From the NCBI RefSeq assembly GCF_000315235.1, contig NZ_BALG01000160.1, forward strand, positions 1-64,000: a stretch of 64,000 nucleotides of DNA, in the 5' to 3' direction. This document shows positions 55,143 through 64,000 of the stretch, one piece after another. How positions within the stretch are numbered: the stretch's first letter is position 1; each line of letters opens with the position of its first letter. The notes under the pieces were generated by a model. That model worked only from the letters and a program-made list of their open reading frames with translations, ran no database searches and was not told the DNA's origin. The DNA comes from Paenibacillus popilliae ATCC 14706 (GTDB taxonomy: Bacteria > Bacillota > Bacilli > Paenibacillales > Paenibacillaceae). The translations under genes were made by a program, and so were the position numbers.

Positions 55143-56771
55143 TTACAGCACAACCAAGCGGTTCTCGCCGTTCCATAGCACGGGAGCTTCCATGATTGGC
55201 TTGAACCAGCCGTCCCCGTAGCGGCAGGCGTACATCAGCATATTGTAGACGCGCTCCTGCGGCCGATCCTGCGGATGGAGTGTCAGCCTCATCCGCTCCC
55301 ATTGGCGAAGACCCGATTCGTGCTGCTTCTGCAGCGCATCCTTCGCCCGGTGGTGCAGGAAGTCGATCTGATCCAGCACCTTCGCCCGGTTCGTATCCCC
55401 CAGGCGGCCGAGCGCGGGGAGCGCTTCGTTCAGCCGGGCAAGCAGTTCTTCGTAGCGGGCATCGACATGATGACGGAACGAAGCGAACCGTTCATCAAGC
55501 CCCAGTTCATCCTGTGCCGTCAGCCACGCTTCCTTCCTCTCCTCATAATGCCCGATGATCTCTTCGGCCGTCAATCTATATTTCCCGAGCAGCTTGTTCA
55601 CGGTCCCTTCCAGGCAGGTGAAGCCCATGCGCGGCCAGACCAGCGGCATCCTCATGCCGAGCGCTCGGAAAGCCTCTTTCGTCTGCGCCCAGTACGCGAT
55701 CTCGCCGGGACCGAGCACGGTGGCCAGCACCGGGAACAAATATTCCTGCATCAACGGGCGGGTCAGCACGTTGTTGCTCAACAGCTGGGGCGCCGATTCG
55801 GCTGCGGCCATCAGTTCATCCTCGCTCCGGACCAGGGTCCGGTGCCGGTCGGTAAAGCCTCCACCTTCCTTGAACAGCAGATGCCGCTCTCCCTCGTGAA
55901 TCAGGAACAAATTCGCTCCGTTCTCGGTACGGTCTGCCTGAGGGGGACAGCCTTGGCAAGCCAGCTCGCGCTCGCTGTCAGCATAGGCCTGTCTCAGCCG
56001 ATCGTTCTGCGCGATGAGGCTGTGAAACATCGGCCCTTCGACCTGGTGCAGCTCCGGATCGGCCGAATCGAGGAACACGAGGCCGTATGGGCCGAACATG
56101 CCGCCGAGCAGAACGGCGCAAGCATCGGTAAGCGACGCGGCGCCGACGGAAGCTTCCCTCACCCGCTCCATCAGCGCCGGCTTGAACTCCGTAGGCGGAA
56201 GCAACGCGTCTACCTCGTTCAATACCGCTTCCCACTGCACCTCATCCAGCCGAATGCAGCTTACCGGCGTGCGCGCCCCCCCCTTCTTCTCCACCCGGAC
56301 CCGGGCGACAGAAGGTTCCGGTGTGAGAAAATACGCATGATTCACTTCATCGAAATCATGATCCTCCCCCGCGATCCAGAAGATCGGAATGACCGGACGG
56401 CCCAGTCTCGCCCCCGCCTCCTGAGCCATGCGGATAATCGATACCGCTTTGTAGACGACGAGCAGCGGACCGGCAAATAAGCCGCCCTGCTGTCCGCCGA
56501 CGACAACGAGCGCGTCGTCCCGCTCCAGCCGATCCAGCGATGCCGTTACGGCCGGATGATCGTTCCTTGCCTTATTATATCGGCGCAGGACGGAGACGAG
56601 CCGCTTGCGATCCGCCCGCAGATGCGCTGCTTTATCCACCCAGCGGACGCGCGTCTCCCAATCGCGATCCGGATGGTATTCATATAGCGATTCGATAATC
56701 GAATCGTCCCGTTCTATGTATCGTCTTGCCAATGATTGCTGTACAGTTATGTTCAAAATTGGCCAAGTCAT
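55143..56771 (-). CDS. bshC: Bacillithiol synthase BshC
   Basis: 542 residues, the usual length. A VVGGQQGGLFAGPLLVVYKA block (about 90-110) and IFWIAGEDHDFDEVNH (about 129-144) define the cysteine-adding enzyme, with a long coiled coil at the C-terminal part. It joins Cys to GlcN-malate to give bacillithiol, the low-molecular thiol of Bacillales. bshA and bshB are not in the window. It corresponds to yllA next to mraZ. Confidence 0.95.
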   Translation of the reverse strand: MTWPILNITVQQSLARRYIERDDSIIESLYEYHPDRDWETRVRWVDKAAHLRADRKRLVSVLRRYNKARNDHPAVTASLDRLERDDALVVVGGQQGGLFAGPLLVVYKAVSIIRMAQEAGARLGRPVIPIFWIAGEDHDFDEVNHAYFLTPEPSVARVRVEKKGGARTPVSCIRLDEVQWEAVLNEVDALLPPTEFKPALMERVREASVGAASLTDACAVLLGGMFGPYGLVFLDSADPELHQVEGPMFHSLIAQNDRLRQAYADSERELACQGCPPQADRTENGANLFLIHEGERHLLFKEGGGFTDRHRTLVRSEDELMAAAESAPQLLSNNVLTRPLMQEYLFPVLATVLGPGEIAYWAQTKEAFRALGMRMPLVWPRMGFTCLEGTVNKLLGKYRLTAEEIIGHYEERKEAWLTAQDELGLDERFASFRHHVDARYEELLARLNEALPALGRLGDTNRAKVLDQIDFLHHRAKDALQKQHESGLRQWERMRLTLHPQDRPQERVYNMLMYACRYGDGWFKPIMEAPVLWNGENRLVVL

Positions 56772-56864
56772 GTAAGCCGCCTCCTCTGTCTATCGTCTCG
56801 ATTGTACACAATGCGGCTTGGATACGTCAAAGAACGTTGTCCATGCACGCGCGTCCCGTGGCGG

Positions 56865-57254
56865 CTACACGCTCGCAGCATATGCGATAATGCCGATGAG
56901 CAGCAGGATGATATAAAGGATGCTGAGAATGAAGAAGGCCAATCTCCAGATCGTCCTCGCCAACCGCTGAACGTGAATTTTACCGTATTTGCGGTTCTGG
57001 AGGCCGCCTAGCAAGCCGATGGCAAGAAGCATCATAAGGCAGATCCAATAAAATCCTGTAGCGGATCCTGTTATCGTATTATAGAGGCCCCCAACCGATG
57101 CGATAAGGAAGAACGTCGTCACGTCCATGGCCAGCATGAACGCTTTTTTCTTGGGCCTGGCCCAGTAGCAACCGGCAGCCCAAACAATGATGAACGGAAA
57201 AAACGGCAATGCCGATAAAATGATGAAAATGGTATACATGGCGGTATGACTCAC
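56865..57254 (-). CDS. DUF3397 membrane protein
   Basis: 129 residues with four hydrophobic segments (about 5-27, 38-58, 65-85, 104-127). A conserved WARPKKKAFMLAMDVTT-type block lies after the first segment. DUF3397 is found in Bacillales next to panE/bshC; function unknown. Confidence 0.8.
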   Translation of the reverse strand: MSHTAMYTIFIILSALPFFPFIIVWAAGCYWARPKKKAFMLAMDVTTFFLIASVGGLYNTITGSATGFYWICLMMLLAIGLLGGLQNRKYGKIHVQRLARTIWRLAFFILSILYIILLLIGIIAYAASV

Positions 57255-57278
57255 TCCTTTGAACAGAAGAAGTAGGTG

Positions 57279-58253
57279 CTAGCGGTGTCTTGGCTCGCCA
57301 GCCCGGAGCAGGCGGAATATCGTCTGATGCAGCGGGGTGCCGACCCCATAGCGCGCACCGAGCCGGATAATCGCGCCCGTAATCACCTCGTATTCCGTCG
57401 GGCGGCCGGCCAATATATCTTGCAACATGGAAGAGGTGTTGCCGGCGGTTAGGCGGCACACGCCCATAATCTTCCTCCAGGCTTCCTCTTCATTCACCGG
57501 GATGCCGGCAGCATGATAGACCTTGGCCGCTTCAGCCAACAAATCCCGCATAAGCTCCATCCGTTCCGCCCCGACCAGCAGTTCGCCGTTCTTGACGCGC
57601 AGCAGCGCGGTCAATGGATTGATGATAGCGTTGACGAGCAGCTTTTGATAGACCATGTCTTCGATGTTGTTCGACGCAAACGCCTCAAATCCTGCTTTTT
57701 CCAACATGTTCTTCGCAGAAATGCATGAAAAATTCAAGGCAGTAGACCTCGCAACCTCCTCTGCGGCGGCCGGACCGATCCAGGTTGCTCCGGATCCGGT
57801 ATGACGAATCCGGTTCGCACCCTCTCTGGCCGCAGCCTCCGTCGTAACCGCGACCGCAAGCGACGGGGAAGGCCATACCCCTGCCAACACTTCAGCATGG
57901 CCGACTCCGTTCTGGAAGCAGACGAGGGTCGCGCCGGGCTGCCGCGGCATCTCTGCCAGCACGGTCAGCAGCCCGGATCCGATATGCGTCTGCTTGACGA
58001 ACAGCCATACCATGCCGGCTTCCAAACCATGTCGGCTTAGCCGTGCCGGCGCCAACGGAAGCGGGAACGCTTCTACCGCTTCATAATGGGAGCGATGCCC
58101 TGACAGCTCCACTACCTCGAAGCCTTCCGTGCGGATCCTCTCCGCCTGCTCCTCCGTTCTCGTCCATAGTCGGACCCCGGCCTGCCGGCCGGCCAGTAGC
58201 CGCCCCGCGAACAGGAGACCGAGTGCGCCTCCCCCGATAATATCGACTATCAT
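57279..58253 (-). CDS. panE: 2-Dehydropantoate 2-reductase
   Basis: 324 residues. NADPH fold start MIVDIIGGGALGLLFAGRLL, VFVKQTH-like LFVKQTHIGS and the catalytic Lys in VYQKLLVNAIINPLTAL. It reduces ketopantoate to pantoate for CoA synthesis. In B. subtilis the homologous ylbQ lies in the same neighbourhood. ATG at 58253 begins the unit panE-DUF3397. Confidence 0.9.
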   Translation of the reverse strand: MIVDIIGGGALGLLFAGRLLAGRQAGVRLWTRTEEQAERIRTEGFEVVELSGHRSHYEAVEAFPLPLAPARLSRHGLEAGMVWLFVKQTHIGSGLLTVLAEMPRQPGATLVCFQNGVGHAEVLAGVWPSPSLAVAVTTEAAAREGANRIRHTGSGATWIGPAAAEEVARSTALNFSCISAKNMLEKAGFEAFASNNIEDMVYQKLLVNAIINPLTALLRVKNGELLVGAERMELMRDLLAEAAKVYHAAGIPVNEEEAWRKIMGVCRLTAGNTSSMLQDILAGRPTEYEVITGAIIRLGARYGVGTPLHQTIFRLLRAGEPRHR

Positions 58254-58369
58254 GTTCGTCTCACTCCTTCTTCCGATCTTCTATCGGCTCATTCTCGTTA
58301 TATATATCAATGAATGATTGAACACGTCCTATCAGTGTTCTTGTTATATCAAATAATCTGCAAAAATAC

Positions 58370-58409
58370 AAAAAAAGCGCCAAGTGAGAGAATTCTCTCG
58401 CCAGGTGCT
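58370..58409 (-). terminator. Terminator of rsfA
   Basis: Minus strand AGCACCTGGCGAGAGAATTC folds back on the arm ending GGCGCT (58376-58409), with two mismatches, followed by TTTTTTTG. It lies about 45 bases after the rsfA stop. Confidence 0.8.
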
Positions 58410-58452
58410 TTCCTTGCATCGCCCTGCATGTGCCGGGGACGGAAGCCGGCGC

Positions 58453-59097
58453 CTATTCGATTCGCTCCAAATTGCCGTTGGCGTCCATACGGAACCGTGT
58501 CTTCATATCATCGTCTTCCTCGCTTAAGATAGCCAATCGGCGGGCACGGTCCATAATTTGAATGAGCGCTTTATAATCATCGTTCACCGTACGGTAGTCG
58601 GTCTCTACCACATTGACTTGCTGGGAGAGCTCCTCATTTTCCCGCTGCAGACGGGCACAGCATTCTTCCTTTTCATGCAGTTCTTTTTCCATATGCTTGA
58701 TTTGGCGGGTCATTTCCTGCACATTGTTGCGCATCTGGCGCAAATAACGGATAACCATGTCCATCGACAATGATTCTTCCGTCAACATCTCGCCTTTCAA
58801 ATCAGTGTCTTCTCCCTCCTGCAGTGCAAGAGAAGCGACCTGAGCCCCCAGCGTCTGCTTTTTCAAATAATTGCGCTTCTGCCGCTGCGCTTTGGCCAGT
58901 TGTATCGCCGCCTCATACTTTTTGCGGACGCAGCTGTTCCAACGGAATCCGCACGCTGCGGACGTGCGTCCGATCTTTTCTCCTACTTCCTCAAAAGCGG
59001 CCAACTGGGTACTGCCTTCCCGGATGTGCCGAAGTGTAACTTCCGCTAAAATCAAATCATCATCTGCGGTCCATGCATCTTGTCTTATTGCTGTCAT
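58453..59097 (-). CDS. rsfA: RsfA-family prespore transcription regulator
   Basis: 214 residues. A Myb/SANT-like domain at about 7-60 ([20 protein letters not shown] and [19 protein letters not shown]), followed by basic residues and a long coiled coil (about 110-190, [22 protein letters not shown]). B. subtilis RsfA is made in the forespore and tunes sigma-F genes such as spoIIR. Synteny (ylbO near ylbQ/panE) agrees. Confidence 0.9.
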   Translation of the reverse strand: MTAIRQDAWTADDDLILAEVTLRHIREGSTQLAAFEEVGEKIGRTSAACGFRWNSCVRKKYEAAIQLAKAQRQKRNYLKKQTLGAQVASLALQEGEDTDLKGEMLTEESLSMDMVIRYLRQMRNNVQEMTRQIKHMEKELHEKEECCARLQRENEELSQQVNVVETDYRTVNDDYKALIQIMDRARRLAILSEEDDDMKTRFRMDANGNLERIE

Positions 59098-59361
59098 GAA
59101 ATAACCTCCTAACGACTTCCATCATTCATATCGGTCGCAAGCAGCTGCGCCGCGTTCGCCATCCGATTATTGGAGCGAAGTATACGGCCGCTTGAAATAA
59201 CCGCTTATTCCATCTCTATGCTCATGCTAGATTTCATAGAATCTATCGGATACTAAAATGTATATCCATTTTGCCTAGGAAACATACGCGCGCGGCCCAT
59301 GCTCTATCTCACATTTTTGAAGTTCTAGCCAAGCTATTTGGTTTCTCATTACAGTTAATCG
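59098..59361. other. Spacer between rsfA and the DUF2626 gene
   Basis: Divergent intergenic region. I see no ORF with an RBS and no stable hairpin. It should contain the rsfA promoter (probably forespore-specific), which I could not locate; the promoter for the rightward gene begins at 59362. Confidence 0.4.
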
Positions 59362-59390
59362 TTTACATTACCAACTACGAGCGCTATAAT
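59362..59390 (+). promoter_or_regulatory. Sigma-A promoter of the DUF2626 gene
   Basis: TTTACA (59362-59367) and TATAAT (59385-59390) with 17 bases between. The GTG start lies 68 bases further on. Confidence 0.75.
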
Positions 59391-59457
59391 TTCATTAGAA
59401 AATCTTTAGAAAATTATTAGAAAAGTGGGATCGATCGTAACGAGAGGAGGATGAATC

Positions 59458-59694
59458 GTGGCACGAATGTATCGCGTACTCGGCTTCTGGACATTTGTCA
59501 TCGGTCTAATGGCGTTTGCTGGAGACATGATCGAGATGGCCCTGCTCTTCTTCATGCAGACTGCCTTCTTTGTGTTGTTGGGATATCTGAAATTGTCCGA
59601 GCGCACGTATATACTTCTGTTCTGGGGGTACATGCTTGTATGCTTTACCGGCTTCGCTTATTGGACCGTATTCGTAATGGGCAAGCCGTTCTAA
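59458..59694 (+). CDS. DUF2626 membrane protein, GTG start
   Basis: 78 residues from GTG 59458, with AGGAGG 7 bases upstream; the nearby ATG at 59451 is in another frame. Starts MARMYRVLGFWTF and has three hydrophobic segments. It belongs to the short DUF2626 (YqgY-like) proteins of Bacillales, whose function is unknown. It is a single-gene unit with its own promoter and terminator. Confidence 0.8.
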   Translation: MARMYRVLGFWTFVIGLMAFAGDMIEMALLFFMQTAFFVLLGYLKLSERTYILLFWGYMLVCFTGFAYWTVFVMGKPF

Positions 59695-59748
59695 GGCGGA
59701 TACGCCGAGGTGACTGCGGGATGTGCTGATGAGCAGCACATAACAGAT

Positions 59749-59787
59749 ACGGCCGAAGTCTCTCTCGCTTCGGCCGTTCTTTATTTT
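59749..59787 (+). terminator. Terminator of the DUF2626 gene
   Basis: ACGGCCGAAG pairs with CTTCGGCCGT (59749-59777), followed by TCTTTATTTTT. It is a strong terminator and may also serve the convergent MidA-family gene. Confidence 0.85.
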
Positions 59788-59820
59788 TGGGCTGCTCCGT
59801 TGCCAACTGCCGCACGGCGG

Positions 59821-60939
59821 CTAAGCGGAAGCCTCCCGCGCGAGCAGCAGCACGCGGAACCGTTCGCTCAACTGATCGCTGAGGAGCAGTTGCCGGATCG
59901 CCCGGTTGCGGCGCGCTTCCGGGCTGAACGGATCGGGGCGCGCATGATCGACCAGCTCCTGCAGCAGACCTTGCTTCAGCAGGAAGGCTTTCTGCGTCAT
60001 ATAATCCCGAATCAGCGCTCCGGCTTCGAGGGCTGCCTGCTGGCAGACACTGAAATCGACCATAGCTGTCATGTCCTGTTCACCGATATGTATCCACGGG
60101 TTGTCATGGGCGCGATGCCGGTGATAGCACATTAGCGTCCCGTTGACGCGATGCTCCGCCGTCAATTCCTCCGTTGCATCGCCGTAATCGATGAAGATGA
60201 ATTCCGCTTCGGATGCATGCCGCAGCATGCTGCCGAGCCAGCCGCTCATAGCGATCCCGGCATCGCAGATCCGGCCTTCCGGCAGCACGATCCGATAGCG
60301 GTTCAGCCACCGGAGCACTTCCGGTTCTGCTGGAAGCCAGACGGGACGGAAGCGCTGCTTTACTTCCTCCAAGACAACGAAGCATTGCTCGATCTGCCCG
60401 TTGGTTGCGCGGATGCGCTCGACCGGGAACGCATCCAGCAGCTCGTTGGCGAGGACGAAGAGCCGGCTCCCGCCCGCCTCGCGCCGATAATCGGCCTCCG
60501 TCCACCAGGATACAGGGAAGCCTTCTCTGCCCAGCCGCTCCTTGGCCAGCCGCACATGATAAGGGCTCGCTTCAACGATGGCGTAGCGGTAACCGCAGCA
60601 GCGATCACGACGCAGGCGATCGTTGATGTGTTCGGATAGACGGCCGTTGCCACCTCCCCACTCGAGGATCGTGAACGTGTCCGGCGCCCAGCCCTTCTCC
60701 GCAGCAAGGCGGTGAATATAGACCGCGATCATCTCCCCCATCGGGCTCCCCACATTCGAGCTCGTATAAAAATCGCCCTCCTTGCCGATTTTTGGGCGAT
60801 CCGACATGTAATAGCCGCATTTCGGATGGTACAGGCAGCTTTCCATGAAGGAAGAAAAGGGAATCACTGCCTTGGCAGAGTGGCGAATGCGATGAATTAG
60901 ATGTTGAATGAGAATGGAATTAGAAGGATAATGAGACAT
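59821..60939 (-). CDS. MidA/NDUFAF7-family SAM-dependent methyltransferase
   Basis: 372 residues from ATG 60939; the ATG at 60948 is also possible. Family blocks: IPFSSFMESCLYHPKCGYYM, KEGDFYTSSNVGSPMGEMIA, the SAM-binding ILEWGGGNGRLSEH and LFVLANELLDAFPVERI. Mitochondrial NDUFAF7 methylates an arginine of complex I; bacterial targets are unknown. It stands alone, convergent with the DUF2626 gene and divergent from the secreted protein at 61039. Confidence 0.85.
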   Translation of the reverse strand: MSHYPSNSILIQHLIHRIRHSAKAVIPFSSFMESCLYHPKCGYYMSDRPKIGKEGDFYTSSNVGSPMGEMIAVYIHRLAAEKGWAPDTFTILEWGGGNGRLSEHINDRLRRDRCCGYRYAIVEASPYHVRLAKERLGREGFPVSWWTEADYRREAGGSRLFVLANELLDAFPVERIRATNGQIEQCFVVLEEVKQRFRPVWLPAEPEVLRWLNRYRIVLPEGRICDAGIAMSGWLGSMLRHASEAEFIFIDYGDATEELTAEHRVNGTLMCYHRHRAHDNPWIHIGEQDMTAMVDFSVCQQAALEAGALIRDYMTQKAFLLKQGLLQELVDHARPDPFSPEARRNRAIRQLLLSDQLSERFRVLLLAREASA

Positions 60940-61038
60940 GGCAACCATCCTTTCTGTGCGTGGTCGGGAAAGAGGTCATATCCCGTCTGGACGAGTCATA
61001 CGATGAGTTATGCATACCGTTTGTAAGGAGGGAACCCG

Positions 61039-62151
61039 ATGTCATTGACACAGCGTGCGCGCTACGCGCTGTTGGGACTCGCCTTTATTCTTCTCTTCTC
61101 CATTGCGGCGCCCGGTGCCACTTGTGCGGAATCAACGGTTCATACAGGCTGGATCAAGAAACCAACCGAAGCACAGCGCAAGCTGCTCCAGCAGAGCTTG
61201 TCAGTCACCGAGCTTACCAAAGAGATCGAGCGCATTGCCGCGAAGGAGTCGACCGCTGCCGGGGAACGCCGCCAGACGGAAGACACCCTCCGCAAGCAGG
61301 CAGCCGCCTTCGATCAGAAGCGGGAGCAGGCGGGCCGCGTGCTCCGCGCCTATTATATGGGAGAGCGCGACATGCTGCTTCAGGCCCTGCTCTCTGTCCG
61401 TGACGAACACTCCATCTGGCTGCTGTTCGATTACTATCAGTTCCTGTTCAGAAGCGACCAAGAAATATGGGTGACGTATTCCGAACAGCTGAAATATCTG
61501 AATCAGCTTCGCGATACGTTAGCCCTTACGGAACGGGAATTGTCGCAGGTCAAGCAACAGCTTATCCAACAGCGCAACAGGGTGAATGCCCTGCAGCAGG
61601 AGCTTGATACCAATGTGGCGAACAGCAGCGATCCGGAAGCGATGAGCAGGCTTATCCAGCAATTCACCTCTTATTGGCAGAACATCGGCATATTTGAGGT
61701 GCGCCGCCATTTCCGTGCCCTGGCCGATGCGATGCATAAGCTGCCGGATTTCGTGAAGAAGAGCGGCAATCTGCAAATCGATGGTACTAAGTATACCATT
61801 ACGATCCAAGAAGAAGAACTGAATCAATTTGTGCGCGAGCAGGATCCGATTTTCGAGCAGTTCTCCTTCCGCTTCCAGGAAGGTTCGGTATCTGCCGAAG
61901 GGGACAGCGCCGGACTGAGCGTATTCGTTCAAGGCCATTACACGCTGGAAAGCGAGCCGGAAAATAGGATGCTATTCCATGTTGACCGCCTGATGATCAA
62001 TGGCCTGGAGCTGCCGGATACGACCCGTTCGCAATTGGAAGAGGAATTCGATCTCGGCTTCTATCCGCAGCGGCTGGTATCGTTTATCGAAGCAACCGAT
62101 GTCAACGTGGAAGACAAGCAGATTACGGTGCATCTGTCCATGAAATGGTAG
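61039..62151 (+). CDS. Secreted coiled-coil protein of unknown function
   Basis: 370 residues; AAGGAGG precedes the ATG. A Sec-type signal peptide ends near residue 30 (cleavage after ATCA). Residues about 40-200 are helical coiled coil with gaps, like the N-terminal domain of CwlO/PcsB hydrolases (ERIAAKESTAAGERRQTED, LRAYYMGERDMLLQALL). No NlpC/P60 or M23 catalytic domain follows. Residues about 210-370 look like a beta-rich domain (LQIDGTKYTITIQEEELNQF, and GLELPDTTRSQLEEEFDLG). The YYMGERD..LQALL segment is also seen in FtsX-activated hydrolases. I infer a wall-facing regulator or scaffold. Confidence 0.7.
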   Translation: MSLTQRARYALLGLAFILLFSIAAPGATCAESTVHTGWIKKPTEAQRKLLQQSLSVTELTKEIERIAAKESTAAGERRQTEDTLRKQAAAFDQKREQAGRVLRAYYMGERDMLLQALLSVRDEHSIWLLFDYYQFLFRSDQEIWVTYSEQLKYLNQLRDTLALTERELSQVKQQLIQQRNRVNALQQELDTNVANSSDPEAMSRLIQQFTSYWQNIGIFEVRRHFRALADAMHKLPDFVKKSGNLQIDGTKYTITIQEEELNQFVREQDPIFEQFSFRFQEGSVSAEGDSAGLSVFVQGHYTLESEPENRMLFHVDRLMINGLELPDTTRSQLEEEFDLGFYPQRLVSFIEATDVNVEDKQITVHLSMKW

Positions 62152-62162
62152 GCAACGCAAAC

Positions 62163-62199
62163 AACCATCAACAGCGGTATTCAATTCCTGTTGATGGTT
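62163..62199. terminator. Terminator between the 61-kb gene and ylaK
   Basis: AACCATCAACAG pairs with CTGTTGATGGTT, a perfect 12-bp stem. The tails are only moderately T-rich. It lies 11 bases after the stop of the plus-strand gene and is placed to end both convergent transcripts. Confidence 0.7.
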
Positions 62200-62217
62200 A
62201 TTGTGTTCTCCGGAGTT

Positions 62218-63546
62218 CTACAGCAAATCGGCCGCAATCTGCGCAAGGCGTGATCGCTCCCCCTTTTCAAGCGTCACATGGCCGCTGACCCCCTCGGCTT
62301 TGAACCGTTCCACCAAATGAGTCAGGCCGTTGCTCGCCGAATCAAGATAGGGATGGTCAATTTGCGCCGGATCCCCCATCAGGATGATTTTGCTGCCCTC
62401 TCCGACCCGGGAGACAATCGTCTTGACCTCATGCTCGGATAAATTTTGCGCCTCGTCAATAATAATGAATTGTCCCGGAATGGATCGGCCTCGAATGTAG
62501 GTCAGCGCCTCCACCTGAATGTTGTTCATGCCGACCAGGATTTTGTCGATGTCCCCGGATTTTTTCGTATCGAACAGGAACTCCAGGTTATCATAAATCG
62601 GCTGCATCCACGGCCGCAGCTTCTCCTCCTTCTCCCCGGGCAGATAACCGATATCCTTGCCCATGGGCACGACCGGACGCACAATTAACAGCTTCTTGTA
62701 CTTTCGCTCATCTTCCACCTTCATCAGCCCGGCTGCCAATGCCAGAAGCGTCTTTCCCGTGCCGGCTTTCCCTGTCAGCGTCACTAGTGGAATGTCGTCG
62801 TTAAGCAGCAGTTCGAGTGCCATCCGCTGCTGAACGTTGCGCGCGGTAATTCCCCATACCGGGTCATTGCTCAAATAAAGCGACTCTAGCTTGGTGCCCT
62901 CGGCGTTAACCTTGAGCAAGGCGGATTTGCTCGTGCCGATCTCGTCCTTCAAAATGACAAATTGATGCGGATACAGCCGCAGTCCGAGCTGCTTCAGCCG
63001 GAGCATGCGAGAGGAGTAGAATGTATCGATAATGCTGGGGTGAACATGAACGGAGAACAGGCCGCTGTATAATTCATCACCCGATTGAACCGTCCGGTCG
63101 GACAAATAATCCTCCGTATGCAGTCCAAGCACATCCGCCTTAATTCTGACAAGCACATCCTTGCTGACTAGGATGACTTCCGCCGGATGCTCTACATGCT
63201 TTTGCTCCAATTGGTAATTCAAAGCAACAGCCATTATGCGGTTATCGTTCGATACCTCTCCGAACATTTCCTGAACCTTGGCGAAGCTGCGATGATTCAA
63301 TTCCACCTTTAGCGTGCCTCCGTTGGGGAGACGGACGCCATGATGCAGATGACCGTGTTCCCGCAAGCCGTCCAGCAGCCGGGATACCGATCGCGCATTG
63401 CGTCCGAGCTCATCGGCATTGCGTTTTTTGGAATCCATTTCTTCGAGCACGACGGCAGGGATAATCACTTCATTATCTTGAAAAGCAAACAGGGCATTCG
63501 GATCATGCAGCAGCACATTCGTATCCAATACAAATATTTTGCTCAT
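62218..63546 (-). CDS. ylaK: PIN-PhoH protein YlaK (PhoH2-type)
   Basis: 442 residues from ATG 63546 with AAAGGAG upstream; the frame open to 63660 is not conserved. N-terminal PIN RNase domain with its first Asp in FVLDTNVLLHD and VVLEEMDSKK. C-terminal PhoH ATPase with Walker A GKAGTGKT and Walker B FIIIDEAQNLS. PhoH2 proteins unwind and cut RNA. Next to ylaJ, as in B. subtilis. Confidence 0.93.
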   Translation of the reverse strand: MSKIFVLDTNVLLHDPNALFAFQDNEVIIPAVVLEEMDSKKRNADELGRNARSVSRLLDGLREHGHLHHGVRLPNGGTLKVELNHRSFAKVQEMFGEVSNDNRIMAVALNYQLEQKHVEHPAEVILVSKDVLVRIKADVLGLHTEDYLSDRTVQSGDELYSGLFSVHVHPSIIDTFYSSRMLRLKQLGLRLYPHQFVILKDEIGTSKSALLKVNAEGTKLESLYLSNDPVWGITARNVQQRMALELLLNDDIPLVTLTGKAGTGKTLLALAAGLMKVEDERKYKKLLIVRPVVPMGKDIGYLPGEKEEKLRPWMQPIYDNLEFLFDTKKSGDIDKILVGMNNIQVEALTYIRGRSIPGQFIIIDEAQNLSEHEVKTIVSRVGEGSKIILMGDPAQIDHPYLDSASNGLTHLVERFKAEGVSGHVTLEKGERSRLAQIAADLL

Positions 63547-63696
63547 TGGATTCTCCTTTCGTCGAACAGACCGTTCCAAGAGGGGAGGGCGTGGCAATTC
63601 ATTTTGCATTACATAAAAAATGCCGCGGCCGTTCACACTATACTCAATCGGAAGTCTCATTTTTTATGGTCAAACAAAAGGAAAGGTTGATATGTG

Positions 63697-64000
63697 ATGC
63701 ATAGATTGCTGGTTGCTATCGTGATCGCAGGGATGCTCGCCGGATGCGGCAATGCGAACAGGCAAGCAACACCAGGAAGTTACTCGGGAGGACAGGCTCA
63801 GCCGATCCAGGACGGCAAGCGCAACATTCAAGATGCAGGAGTGGTCAGCCAGCATCTGGCTGATCTGGCGCGCAAAGTGCACGGCGTCCAATCCGCGAAT
63901 TGCGTCGTCTTCGGAAATACGGCGATTGTCGGCATTGATGTCGATGCCAAGCTGGAGCGTTCCCAGGTAGGAACAATTAAATATTCCGTGGCCGAGGCTT
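63697..64000 (+). CDS. ylaJ: YhcN/YlaJ-family sporulation lipoprotein, 5' part
   Basis: 101 residues visible, running off the right edge. ATG 63697 follows GGAAAGG. Signal peptide with lipobox LAGC (Cys17). Then a Gly/Gln-rich stretch and the family domain VVSQHLADLARKVHGVQSANCVVFG and TAIVGIDVDAKLER. B. subtilis YlaJ is a forespore lipoprotein linked to spore germination. It is divergent from ylaK. Confidence 0.85.
   Translation, partial: MHRLLVAIVIAGMLAGCGNANRQATPGSYSGGQAQPIQDGKRNIQDAGVVSQHLADLARKVHGVQSANCVVFGNTAIVGIDVDAKLERSQVGTIKYSVAEA

Noticed and set aside
55275-56480. 401-residue plus-strand ORF
   Set aside because: Antisense to bshC with no recognisable domain or RBS.

Overview
The window is a chromosomal segment of a low-to-moderate-GC, endospore-forming Firmicute, most likely Paenibacillus or a close relative. 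The evidence is the sporulation block spoIIGA-sigE-sigG, spoVD, spoVE, rsfA and ylaJ, bacillithiol synthesis (bshC), AGGAGG-type ribosome binding sites and gene order that follows Bacillus subtilis from rsfA to the pyr operon. Genus is an inference; no database search was possible.

Region 1 (1-3.0 kb) is a decayed mobile island: an IS66 remnant, a Hol_Tox-like toxin fragment with a strong stem-loop, an AT-rich DUF418 membrane protein, an IS110 fragment and a frameshifted tyrosine integrase lying next to the 5' half of a broken tRNA-Leu. Region 2 (3.05-3.5 kb) has intact tRNA-Ile2(CAU) and tRNA-fMet and a small conserved-looking ORF. Region 3 (3.6-10.8 kb) is a five-gene minus-strand transporter operon: MacB-type ATPase, lipoprotein membrane-fusion adaptor, 961-residue FtsX-type permease, a second ATPase carrying a C-terminal AbrB-like domain, and a solute-binding lipoprotein.

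Region 4 (10.96-20.1 kb) is the pyrimidine operon pyrR-pyrB-pyrC-carA-carB-pyrF-pyrE with a sigma-A promoter, PyrR-binding loop, attenuator and 3' terminator; pyrP, pyrK and pyrD are not in it. Region 5 (20.1-30.8 kb) carries rluD-lspA, an inverted ylyA, a DUF5665 protein, ileS under a T-box riboswitch, and divIVA-ylmH-ylmG-sepF-ylmE-ylmD-ylmC. Region 6 (30.9-33.7 kb) is spoIIGA-sigE-sigG. Region 7 (33.8-53.6 kb) is the division and cell-wall (dcw) cluster mraZ-rsmH-ftsL-pbpB-spoVD-murE-murF-mraY-murD-spoVE-murG-murB-murA-divIB-ftsA-ftsZ. Region 8 (53.7-64 kb) has ahcY, bshC, a DUF3397 protein, panE, rsfA, a DUF2626 protein, a MidA-family methyltransferase, a secreted coiled-coil protein, ylaK (PIN-PhoH) and the start of ylaJ.

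Nearly all genes from 3 to 59 kb are on the minus strand, so transcription runs from high to low coordinates. The core genes are tightly packed with overlapping or coupled starts. The parts least explained by known biology are the AbrB-fused ABC operon, the structured murG-murB spacer, the broken tRNA-Leu island edge and the secreted coiled-coil protein at 61 kb.
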